Shown here piece by piece: positions 1 to 10,174 of a stretch of 64,000 bases of DNA; position 1 is the stretch's first letter; every line of letters starts with the position of its first letter. The DNA lies in the NCBI GenBank assembly GCA_022702545.1, contig JAHRBC010000002.1:8122001-8186000 (forward strand). The letters run 5' to 3'. Source of the stretch: Phycomyces nitens (Eukaryota; Mucoromycota; Mucoromycetes; Mucorales; Phycomycetaceae). Made by a program: the position numbers and the translations under genes. Below the pieces are notes generated by a model. That model did no database searches and was not told the DNA's origin. It saw nothing but the letters and a program-made list of their open reading frames with translations.

Positions 1-639
1 TTGCGTGGAAGACCTCTGCTGAATGTACGCCGAGTGCCTTGAGAACGAGGTTCGTCTTTTTCAAATAAAATAAATATGATGTTCTAGTCAAACGAGTTGC
101 TTTGTATCCATGTAGTGGGTACAAAAAATAAAAAATAAAAAAATAAAATTAAAAAAAAGCATACCATTCATTGGATTCTGAGGCGCATCAATTGGGCGAA
201 CCACGAGGTGAATGACCTTGCCATCATCAAGATTGGCTATATATTAGAGATGGAGATGAGTATAGAGTGCTTTGTGATGTGTTGGTTACATCACGCCTAA
301 AATGCACATTATTGTGTATTATATAAGTGGTGTGATGTACATAATGTTACAATGCATCACTTTTAAAGAAACCATACCATAGTCGGCCAGTTGCTTATCG
401 TCCTTGAGGACCTTTCCCTGGAAAATAAGTCTTTGTCTTCCGGTGTCTACTGCAAACACTGTCTCAATCTCGTTTTTGAGATGAAGAACCGAGGCATTAC
501 GAGGAACTGTAACGGCATGGGTTCTCTGTTCGAGTGACTTGATCTGCAGTGCCATCACACTGACTTGGTGATGAGCATCGGGCAAAGTTGAACTCGCACG
601 ACTGTTGGATCGTCTGGCATCATTATGTGGTTCGGACAT
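1..639 (-). CDS. Ubiquitin-like domain protein, 3' part beyond window
   Basis: Seen: exons 639-378, 236-165 and 55-1 join in phase across GT..AG introns (donors GTATGG and GTATGC) and the protein runs off the window edge. The start is the ATG at 639, giving MSEPHNDARR. After about 27 Ser/Arg-rich residues comes a ubiquitin-like fold, roughly residues 28-100, with RQRLIFQGKVLKDDKQLADY and then DDGKVIHLVVRP. Known: this pattern is the N-terminal Ubl of shuttle or chaperone proteins such as ubiquilin/Dsk2 and BAG6/Scythe, which bring clients to the proteasome. Inference: it is one of these adaptor types rather than ubiquitin itself, because the Ubl is not followed by a di-Gly end but runs on into a polar, Arg-rich linker. 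The class cannot be settled without the C-terminus. Confidence 0.85.
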
Positions 640-1675
640 TAAGCTTTTTGGTGTTTTCCCTTTTTCTTTTTTGTTTTGGATTTTAAGCTTGCGTGTGTGT
701 GTGCAAAAATGAAGAATAAAGAAGCGTTCTTTCTTGTTGCTATATAGAGAGAAAGAGAGAAAATAAAGAGATTTACCAACAGAATCAGGGCAATAAAGAA
801 GTATAGGACTGCAGAAGCAGAGAAAAGGGGGAAAAAGAGAAGAGAAAGAGAAGAGAAAGAGCGAAAGAGAGCGAAAGAGAGAGGGATTTGGAAGGAGGTT
901 GGGTAGTGATTCAATAACAGTCACGAGGTCTTTTAAGCATATATTTATTTATTTATAATATATGAAATGGTGGTGATAGCTTGTAGGAGAATTTAAGAGG
1001 ATTATATAGGCATTACTGGCAAGGTAGGAAACACATTTTATACGAGTCGTACAGAGTGTATATTACGCTATTTGAGTGAATTGAAATGAAATCTACCACG
1101 AGCTGATGTGATTTGTACTTGTGATTCTTATTGTTTTCACTCATGTCTTTGGCCATTTAATAACCAAAGAGGGCAGATGGCTTGGCTACTGGTATTTCTC
1201 CTTTATTTCAAAAGGAGTGGCAAGTATATTGGCTATAAAGGGAGCCATCTTATCCCACATTAAGAGCATAATGCCAAAGATATACCAAACAACACAAACA
1301 TATAAATGTCAAAAAAAAAAAGGTCAAGGGGTATTTTAATGCGGAAGATCAAAAATCCATTATTCGCCTTTAATCTCCACGGCAAAAAGGGGACCGACTC
1401 TTTGGATTGGAGTCTAAAATGCGGATATTATTTTATAAAATGTGTGTGTGTGTTCAGCCATTCTTGCTGGTAGTAGTAGTGGCGCGGTGGTGGGCATTTA
1501 CGCTTATATATTTACCGTGCTAGTGAAAAATTGGATATCTTGACATGCATTTCATACAGATGTACAAGATAAGATCCAGATGACGTCCACAAACTCATGA
1601 CGCAATCTTACAAGCACATTATATATTTATATATGTACATGTACATGTATACTATTTTACCAGAATTTCGTATTG

Positions 1676-1709
<34 letters not shown>

Positions 1710-1815
1710 AATATATATATATAAATATATATATATATTTATATTTATATTTATATACATATAAAAAAGATTGTGAGCCAAGTGAATGTACAATATATGT
1801 CAATGTGAGTTTTAA
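640..1815. other. Intergenic, GA-rich leader tract, no gene seen
   Basis: About 1.2 kb between two minus-strand genes. Positions 750-895 are a purine-rich tract of GAGAAAGAG-type repeats directly upstream of the Ubl gene start. It is probably 5' UTR or promoter sequence that reads as pyrimidine-rich on the coding strand. The open frames here are low-complexity Ser/Phe/Leu strings and are not believed. Otherwise nothing is recognised. Confidence 0.5.
1676..1759. repeat. AC/AT microsatellite
   Basis: A run of ACACAC (about 1676-1695) passes into a long AT/ATAA tract to about 1759. It lies just downstream of the stop codon of the minus-strand gene that ends at 1816. Confidence 0.9.
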
Positions 1816-2966
1816 TTAATGCTGTGTATGAAAAGACAATTTTCTGTCAAATAATGAAAAATGAGGTGATGAGTCGGTGTCATTGATGTCGTTGGTCCAA
1901 GGTCGCCATCCTGGGGGCGGAAGAAGAGGTCGGCTGATGGGAGATGTTCGATATGACAACGGATCGGGACCTACGAGGGTGTCTTCAAACAGCTTGTAAT
2001 CACGAACAGCTGGACGAGCAACGATATCGATCTCTAGTCCAGTTGAAAAAGGAGAGTACCAGTTCTGCTGCTGGATCGGTTGGTGGGTAGGTGGGACAAT
2101 GGCTGGTTGTAAAGGTGGTCGGGTTGGACTGGGAGATGTTGGACTAGGGGAAGTTGTCATGGGTGGAGTTGTCAATGGTGGCGAATGGGTGTGGATTGGT
2201 ACCAACAGAGGCTCACAGGTCAAGGTGTGCTTTGGATATTTTGTCTTATTCCTAGGTGCCTTGCGCTGATGTGCCACGGCTTGTGGTTTCTTGGGTGGTT
2301 TGTGTTCGGGTGGAGGGTTAAAAGTAGTGGTGTTTGTGGTGACCAGGGGTGGTGGCACGACAGCTGGTGTTTGTAATGGTGGCACCTTTGTCGGTGGTGT
2401 CTTTGTTGATGATGCTACTACTGATGATGATGGGTTACGAGTGTCACTCTTATTTGTTTGATGGTGATTGTTGTTGTGTGCAGCTTTCTTCTTCTTCTTC
2501 TTTCTTTTTTCTGGGATCACTTCCTTGTTCTCTGTGTCCAGTAGAGAGTCAACTGCAGACGAAGTAGAAGTGGAGGGAGTTATAGGTGGGGTTGGTTCCA
2601 GGCGAGTTGACATGCGTTGGAGGCGAGGCATTTCAAAGCGACAGGGCATGATATCCTTGGATGATTCCCATGGTGTCTTTTCGTATGAAGCATCCATTGC
2701 TGAGCGTACCTGTCAAATAGTCAATGATTTATTAAGGGTGGCTAATACAAGTCAAGACCTACCCTTATAAGCCATCGACTGCCATACATGAGCACAGTCA
2801 GACCAAGGCAGGACCACACAAGAGGCCTTGCAAGCGAGCTATAAAAGGTAGAAGTTGCGCAGTCTGACGGTGGAAGGTGAGGAGGATCCAGAAGAGGAGA
2901 ATGGGCCATGACTGACAGCAGAGACACTATGATCAATAAGCTTTGGATGCGAGTATGGCTACCCAT
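1816..2966 (-). CDS. Predicted membrane-anchored Pro/Ser/Thr-rich protein, unknown function
   Basis: Two exons, 2966-2763 and 2709-1816, join in phase 0 across an intron with donor GTAGGT and acceptor TTGACAG, giving 365 residues. The start MGSHTRIQSLLIIVSLLSVM looks like a signal peptide or first membrane segment. A second hydrophobic stretch (about residues 48-68, WSCLGLTVLMYGSRWLI) follows at once. The remaining roughly 290 residues are hydrophilic: a Lys run (RKKKKKKAAHNNN), a long Pro/Thr/Ser-rich region and a short conserved-looking end with LLPPPGWRPWTND. I do not recognise the family. The architecture suggests a short lumenal N-terminus and a disordered cytosolic tail, which is inference. 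The tail has no second compact domain that I can see. Confidence 0.65.
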
Positions 2967-3495
2967 CTATATATGGGGATTGTATATAGACGTATGAGTG
3001 TATGAAATGTATGTGTGAATGTTATGTATAAATATTTATATATACATGTAAGGTGTATATAGCAAGTAGTAAAAGAAGAACAAGAACAAGAAGAAGAGGA
3101 AAAAAAAAGTATTCAAATTCATCATTTTTTGGGGGGCATTTGAATGGAATTAAAAAAAAATTATAAAAAGACTGCCTTTGTTCCTATTTCAATCTCCGCT
3201 ATTGACAGAATTAACGTTGTTGGAATTTTTTAATGTTTCAAATTGTGCATTTATTTTTACAATAAATAAACAGATATATAAAGACCAATGGGCCACCTAC
3301 AGACCACCTACAGGCCACCAATAGGTCACTTACAGGCCACCAATAGGCCACCAATAGGTCACTTACAGGCCACCAATAGGCCACCAATAGGCCACCAATA
3401 GCCAAAGTTGAATAAAGAACAGGTAAAGAAATGCATTTCCTTGGTAACATTTTAAATAAAAATAAAATAAACCTTTTTATGTGTATATAGATTAT
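2967..3495. other. Intergenic between two minus-strand genes
   Basis: AT-rich spacer holding the promoter side of the membrane protein and the 3' side of the adaptin gene. It contains GA-rich and A-rich tracts near 3080-3170 and the minisatellite listed separately. No coding region is supported. Confidence 0.5.
3285..3412. repeat. Minisatellite of 11-bp AGGCCACCAAT-like units
   Basis: About eleven consecutive degenerate copies of an 11-bp unit of the type AGGCCACCAAT / AGGTCACTTAC. Higher-order units alternate (two CCACCAAT units then one TCACTTAC unit). The array is untranslated and lies about 100 bp downstream of the adaptin stop codon. Confidence 0.9.
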
Positions 3496-6381
3496 TTAAA
3501 AGAGGTCTGCAAACGGATCTTTTGCTGGACTTGGTTGTGGCTGCTGTGTAGGCGCAGATCCAAACAGATCATTAAAGTGGGTAGACTGAGAGTTATTGGT
3601 GGGTGCAGAGGTGTTGAAGAGATCCATCATGTCCAGCACATTATTGTTCTGCTCAACTGGTGGCTGTGAGCCTCCGTCGTTTCCAATTGACAATATACTC
3701 AATGCTCCCAATTGATTACGCGAACTGTCAACAACAGGCGATGAAACAGTGTTACTGGGCTCATCCCAATCGAGATCCAACAAGTTCCCAATATCATTGT
3801 TCTTGATGGCAGCTTGGATATTAGGAGGAGGAGCCGTGACATCATCTTCATCTCCAGGTCTATATTTATATATGAATATATATCAATCGCACATTGCCCA
3901 ATTAAAACAACTTGTCAATGTGTCTGAATTGCACTTACTCTGCCTGTGTACGGTTCACATTATCAGCACCATACTTCTTGCCAGCAATAAACGTCTCTGG
4001 TGGCTTGTGGTATACAGATGAAAGTGTACCAATGTGATACAAAAGATCATCCAACAGAGCCGGAGAAAGACCCGAATTTTCGCCTGCAATAGGTGGTTTC
4101 TCTGACAAGACGACGGCCTGAAACAAGTACACAAATATAAACATCCCAAAACACCATAAAAACCATAAACGTGCTTTTAGACCATTACCTTTGCTGCCTG
4201 GGGATCAGTAGACAGCAGGCGCCAATACACATATGCTCTGTCACGGATATCTGCATTATCACACTCGGTCGTTGCAGTCTGCAGAACCCTCTGGACGAGG
4301 TCCTGGTTTTCAGATGGCTTTTTCAAGAAAAGCTTGACAGTGGCTGTCAATAATTGCAGTTGAACCTACTCAAGACAACTTTTGTTAAGAAAGTTTGTCA
4401 AGAGACTATGCTAGGCCTCTGATTCTTTACCTGAGCATTCTCTTCCTTGAAGTTCTCCAAAAAGGTATTTATCAAATCATCGGCATTGTCGATTCTTTCA
4501 GCATACTCTCCAATAATCCATGTCAAGGAGGCCTTTGCTTCTGGTTCATCAAGAGCATCTAGATTTTCGCATAGAGTGGGAATGATGCCTTCATAACGAT
4601 GAGGATATTTACGGAAAATATCCTGCAAGCAACAGTCAGTCTTTTATACCCCAACTGGTTCATTGACTTGCCTTGATCACAACAATTGCTTCCTGAACAA
4701 CATAACTCACACCAGTGTTGATCAGATCCAAGAGCACATTAATACAACGCTCTGCAGCCTCTTCAATTTTGATCGCACAACGACCAATGGCACTGATAGA
4801 CCGTCTCACGAAATCAACATCCACTTCATTAGCATACCTGTATAATATTTGGTTATTATTATTGAACCTTTTGGGCTAAAACACACTTACTCTTTGAGTT
4901 CACTCAAAAGCTGATCCACATTACGATCATTGCACAGGCGAATCAAGATCTCCAATTTCTCGAGTTTTACATAGGGAGGGTCATTGTATTTGCAAAAGAA
5001 TACGCGCATTTCATTGCTCAAGACTTCGGGGCGTCTTTGCAAAATAAGATTAATGTTACGCAGTGCAATGTACTGCACCTCTGGTGGGCTTGACAGCAGG
5101 GTCACTTCAAGTCACAATAACAATTGAGTATGAGTAGGAAGATATATAGATATATTACCAAGAGGGGGGGCCATCTTTCTGCAGAATCCCTTTATAAGGC
5201 CATCGTCTTTGACATGGCGCATGTTAATCATTAATACCTTTTTGTGATTGCAAGTTATTTTCCTTTTTGTTTTGTTGTACTTTATAATCCCAAGAATTAG
5301 ATTATACCTTGATGGCAGCCAAAACAACCGCTCCATTGGCATGTTGCAAGCGAGGAAGGACACGTTCACAGATTCCCTCGGCTTCCTTTCCTCCAGATAC
5401 TTTGTAGTCGGCCAAGGCTGTTAGAATAGCAATCTGACCCCATCTTTATAGCACAAGGTTGGTTAGAGTCCATATATTATGCTACTGGTATCCTTGTCCA
5501 TTTCAAAGACAATACTTACTCGGTACACTCGTTTAGGGCATGTAGTAGCTTGTTAAGAATAGTACTGTTGATAACAAACACTTCTTTTTCAGGAGATGCT
5601 TCCTGAATATCCGACAATGCCACCACAGCATTGGCTACCACCATGGGATTAATGTCAGACACCAGCTCCTTGACCATGTTTACAAAGTCTTGTTCGACAG
5701 TCAATTCTGGGTTGAGCTCATAGACCTTTGCCACACATACGGCAGCTGTCTTGCGAACATACGGGTTCTCGTCCTAGGAAATTGTTTTGGGTAAACTGTT
5801 TCCTCGTTTTTGTTGTTGTTGTTGTTTAGCAGATATACCTTTAGGCATTTGCGCAGGGGTTCTGTGAGATAGTCAATAATCTTGTCTACGCGCAAACAGC
5901 CCATGGTACGAATAGCAAGGGCTCTAATAAGGGGATTCGGATCATCGGTGTCCTTTTGAAAATATAAAGAATTGGTATTATTATATTTTCTTTGGGGGGG
6001 TTTTGATGACTATTGTTATCTCACTTTAACAAATGTGTTTACGGCAAGAATAACAAGTTCTGGTTGAGTCTTTGCATAGTTCATCAGATAGAGATAGACC
6101 AGCTTCTTCAACTCGAGATCCTCTGTCTGCATGTTCTTGAGAACATCCGGGAACAGGCCACTGACATCTTTTCCGACCGTCATGTTCGCAATAACCTTTT
6201 TCACAGCATCTTTTCTTATATGCCGGTACTCACTGTTGAGTTCTGATTTGAGCTCATAGTTTTCACCTGTGTGGATAGAAAGGTGTTAGTTGACCAAGAT
6301 GATGTTTAGCACACAAAACAAGTGTTTGAGGGTGTTGGGTTTGCCTTTTTTGGTGGTAGTAAAGAATCGTGGCCGACTCAT
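3496..6381 (-). CDS. APL2: AP-1-type adaptor complex subunit beta, ear-less
   Basis: Role (family knowledge): large beta subunit of a clathrin adaptor, acting at the trans-Golgi and endosomes and binding clathrin and dileucine cargo. Seen: twelve exons (6381-6345, 6266-6025, 5952-5839, 5773-5520, 5443-5308, 5237-5159, 5104-4891, 4837-4672, 4622-4431, 4365-4189, 4117-3939, 3859-3496) close in phase to 717 residues. The start [14 protein letters not shown] matches the family N-terminus. HEAT-repeat trunk blocks follow, including [20 protein letters not shown] and [20 protein letters not shown]. The tail has a clathrin box LLDLD and DLF motifs, then stops at DPFADLF. The C-terminal ear of animal AP beta subunits is absent. 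Introns 1 and 8 use GC donors. AP-1 is preferred over AP-2 from the ear-less length, but that is inference. Confidence 0.93.
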
Positions 6382-6657
6382 CCCAAAGAGTAATGATTAG
6401 CAATGGATTGATGACAGGGATGAAGTTTCTTTACTTTTATAAAAAAAAATAAAGAAAAATAAAACCACCAAGGAATGTTAACTTGGCCTTCTCTTTCAGA
6501 GGGACAATGAAGGCAGGCCAAGCGCCATTTAAATGGTTCAACGTCACAGGCGCGTGAATAGAAAGATGAAATTGGCATGAACCAAAAAAATGATAAAGAT
6601 GATTTATATTAGAGTCATTATTGTTAAAGAAGTCCCAGAATAGATAGATGGCTGATA

Positions 6658-7587
6658 TTAGCCAGAGTAAGATGTATGGGTCGCATAGCTATTTATTCTT
6701 GATGACATTGCCTCCATCTCTTTCTTGTACTTTTCCACTGTTTGACGAGGACTATCCTGGTTAGCAATTGACTGGTTTATACTCTCCATCAGACGCTGGA
6801 GATCTTTCTGAACTCGCTCAATAAAATAATGTGTGTTTGCCTTGAGTCGAAGTCGTGAAGCCTGGATTTCCCGCACCTGTTGGGACCTTCTGACGATGTC
6901 TGTTCTGATTTGTTTCTCTAGGCACTTTGCCCATTGTTCGCTCTGGCTGGTTACCCCGTAGATGTGCTGTTGTATCAGCTCAAGGTCACGGTAAATACTG
7001 CCTGTCTCCCGCTCAAACCGATTCTCTAGGCTGCCAACCGATTCTCTAAACACATTCTGCTGTCGTTCGACCAATGCTTTCTCGGCCACAGTTGTGTTTC
7101 GATCATTTTCAAGAACAAGCTCTCGTTTCCGCAGATCCTCGAGCTGCTTACGAGATGTCATTGCCTCTGTCTTGAGGTGTTTAACTCTGGCCTCCAGATC
7201 AGTCGAGGCTGTCTTGGTAGTGGCCACTACAGCCTGTTTGGATGTCAGGACTTGCATCAAGTCCTGAATGTTAGCTCTGTAATCTTGGTTGGTCTCAAGG
7301 TAATGGTGTGATTGAGACTCGTACATTCGTTTTGCTTGTCTAGCAGCATCCAACTATTATTATTTGATGATTGGTTAATATCTTGGCCTACATGGGAGAT
7401 GTTGATTTACCTGTGTGTGAGCAGTAGTCAATTCATTCTGGAGGTTGTCTAGAGTGGCCTGGAGCTGTCCGATTACTTTGGCCGAACGGGAGTTGGACGT
7501 TGAGGGCTGTGGATGTATGATGGGTCCTGGTATCATATTGGCCAATAGAATATTGCCGTGGTTAACTGATTCTTGAACATGTAGCAT
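6658..7587 (-). CDS. Coiled-coil protein of unknown function
   Basis: Exons 7587-7411 and 7353-6658 join in phase 0 (donor GTAAAT after CAG, acceptor AATAATAG), giving 290 residues from the ATG at 7587. Residues 1-45 are Pro/Ser-containing. From about residue 45 to 270 the sequence is highly charged with Gln/Glu/Lys/Arg heptads (QLQATLDNLQNELTTAHTQ, KYKKEMEAMSSRIN), typical of a long coiled coil. It lies about 280 bp from the adaptin start, on the same strand. I do not recognise the family. A further open frame upstream (8006-7776, MFGSKMVLVRTADEH) could be an earlier exon, but no GT donor joins it in phase, so the start at 7587 is uncertain. Confidence 0.6.
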
Positions 7588-8415
7588 TTGAGATTTTGGT
7601 AGGCAAATAGAAAGGAAGAAGAGAGGGAGAAAGAGAAAGGAAACAGTTGGAAATAGTATAAATAAAGAAGAGGGGATGAGAATGCAACAAAACACACAAA
7701 TAAAGGGTTAAAAGGACATAAGAATCGATAAAAAAGGTTTACAAAAGGAGTGTAGAAAGGGTTTAAGACTTGCCATGGACTCAAAGGAGCCATCACCACG
7801 AGCATAGTTGCATCAAGGGGTCTTGGAGATCCTCCGACTTGACTCCCTTTCATACACATTTGATTCTTAGAGTTGAATTGGTGTCTGCCATATAATGTCT
7901 CTAAAAGACTACCAGTCTTTCTATCTTGGTTTTGAAATCTATCGAGATCCCTGTGTTTAATGTGCTCATCAGCCGTCCTAACCAAAACCATTTTACTCCC
8001 AAACATCTCAGAGCCAATTTTTACATGGTGTGTTTAATAGTTATTTACAGCCAATGTTCATCCTTTTATTCATAAAAATCACTCTTGATCACTATGCAAC
8101 ATTAGCACCTAGTATAGATATTTAAAGAAGTATATATATGATATATGATATACAATATACCACTGCTTATGAAAAATTAAAAATTAAAATAAAATATAAT
8201 AAAAAAAAAGGTTTCAGTGCTGGGTTTGGATTGTAAAAAGGTATAAAAAACAACCATCCCTAAGCTTAAAACCTCCAACCACCGAAACATTTTTTTAGAG
8301 TGAATCAGCCTTGTTTATAATTGTCCAGCTATTGAAATCTGCATACAACTATTGTCCAGTCCTTTGCCTTGTTCAGTCCAATACTATATACATTCATTAT
8401 CATATTTATTTCGTA
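7588..8415. other. Divergent intergenic region with a possible extra exon
   Basis: Shared upstream region of the coiled-coil gene (minus) and the CK1 kinase gene (plus). On the minus strand 8006-7776 is open for 77 codons with ordinary amino-acid composition and ends at a GCAAGT donor-like site. However, the exon downstream would need phase 1 and this site gives phase 2, so it is not joined to the gene model. Confidence 0.4.
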
Positions 8416-10174
8416 ATGACTGCCCATCGCTATGCTCCCAAAGCTTCATTTGAGAACATCTCCGCTCAACCTCAGCAATTAGACCACAGTTTACGTGCAA
8501 TGAGTGCTCGGAATTCCTCCATTGACAGCAATATCTCAGACCTCAGCCAAGACAGTTTGAATGTAATCATTGATCAGCGCTGGATTCCACTTGGAAAGAT
8601 TGGCGAAGGATCTTTTGGAGAAGTATTTGAAGGTAGATTGGACATTGTTCTTGGTGCTTTTCAACTGATTTATCTTTATAATTTATTGCACCAGTCGAAG
8701 AAATATCTACCAAGAAGCACTTTGCTATCAAGCGAGAACGAGCAAATATGCGTCATCCCCAGTTAGAAAACGAGGCCAAGGTCTACAAATTGCTAGAAGG
8801 AGGTCGTAAGTTGGGCTTATTGAGATTCCATCCAACCCAAGCCAACTGTGCCCATGTCTTTATTTATTAGCGGGAATCCCACGCTGTTACTGGTATGGGC
8901 GTCACGAAGACTTTAACTGCATCGTTATGGATCTGCTGGGTCCCAGCTTAAACCAGCTGCGAAAGACGGTTCACAAGATTCCTTTGGATGTTGTGATTGA
9001 TCTGGCTAGCCAGATGGTGAGTGTTTGACTTTGGTGATTTGATTTTACATTATTCTGAGTCGTGGTTTGTTTCTCAAAGGTATCGATCCTAGAGCATGTG
9101 CATCAAAAGGGCCTTGTGTTTAGAGATGTCAAGCCTGACAATTTCTTATTCTCGGCTGCCAATGCACTTCCTGAACCAGAAATGTATGAAGTCCGTGATA
9201 CAGCCGGTGGTCCTGGTCATTACGAGTACACCACCCTGACATGCCGTGATGTACTAAAGAAGTGGGGCGAATCCTATCCTCGGCTCTTTATTGTCGACTT
9301 TGGTCTGGCAGTTGATTGGGCTAATCCTGATCTAAAGGTCTCCCACTCGGACAAGAAACGCGACCAAAGGAATAAAGTTGGCACAGCTCGCTACGCTTCC
9401 ATCAATGTCCATCGGGGTAAAGTCCATTCTCGCAGGGATGATTTGGAAGGTATTGGTTATATGGTACTTGAACTTCTTCTTGGAACATTGCCTTGGACAG
9501 GCATCCAGGCACGCAGCTCAAAGAATGGTTGGGATAAGATGCGTCAGATGAAGGAAGATACGTTTATGAGTGATTTGTGTGCAGGAATGCCTACTGGTAT
9601 TCTTGAGTTTGTGGAGTACACTCGAAAGCTTCGACCCAACGACGAGCCTGACTATAATCTCCTTCGACAAATGTTGTTTGGGTGCGTAGGAAATGGCAGA
9701 TTATCACAGCCTGTTCGATCACCATTTGGAGGCCCCAATGGCAAGAAGATTTGGAAAGATGTTGAAGATGGATCTAGAGCTCAGCTGTCAAAATATAATC
9801 AGAATGCACAGACAGGTTTCTCGATGGAGTCAGTGTCAAAGGCGCTGCCAGATACTGGGGCAAGTCCGATGTGGAAGGGGGTTCGGCCTGGTGGGATACA
9901 AGATGCATCGACCTCGTCTACATCTTCTGCTCATCGAATGATATCAAAGACGACCAAGGGTGAGAAGCGGATAGGCTGGAATACACATAAACATGATGAA
10001 GTGCCTTGGGAACCAAAGGTTGACTGGAATACGAATGCTAGTCCTGCAGTAAATACAACAACCCGGCCTGTTTGGGACACCAAACCAACAAAGGTAGCCT
10101 GGGGAGGACCAGAACCTACCTGGTCTCAGCCAGAAGATGATTCATGGGCCAAAAAGAACGGTGTTCCCTGGTAA
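8416..10174 (+). CDS. Casein kinase 1-family serine/threonine kinase
   Basis: Exons 8416-8632, 8695-8805, 8871-9016 and 9080-10174 close in phase to 522 residues. Seen: glycine loop IGEGSFGEVF (about residue 61), lysine in FAIKRE, MDLLGPSLNQL, catalytic loop FRDVKPDN (about 172), DFG at about 231, and the CK1-type activation segment GTARYASINVH with RRDDLEGIGYMVLELL in place of the APE motif of other kinases. Known: CK1 enzymes phosphorylate acidic or primed sites in DNA repair, trafficking and clock pathways. Odd: the HRD histidine is Phe, and about 50 residues separate the catalytic Asn from DFG where typical CK1 has under 20, so there is an insertion of about 30. The C-terminal 200 residues are Trp/Ser/Thr/Asn-rich and probably disordered. 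The organism-level role is not predictable. Confidence 0.92.

Noticed and set aside
319..924. 201-codon frame covering the Ubl gene and its upstream region
   Set aside because: The part upstream of 639 is low-complexity Phe/Leu/Ser from a GA-rich tract, and the part below 378 is intron.
2468..2770. Plus-strand frame opposite the membrane-protein gene
   Set aside because: Antisense shadow, rich in Phe from the opposite Lys run.
3285..3412. Repeat array as a possible CRISPR
   Set aside because: Units are contiguous 11-mers without spacers, in a eukaryotic genome.
7776..8006. Open frame MFGSKMVLVRTADEH as first exon of the coiled-coil gene
   Set aside because: Its only donor-like end (GCAAGT) gives phase 2, while both usable acceptors downstream need phase 1. 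It was left unjoined.
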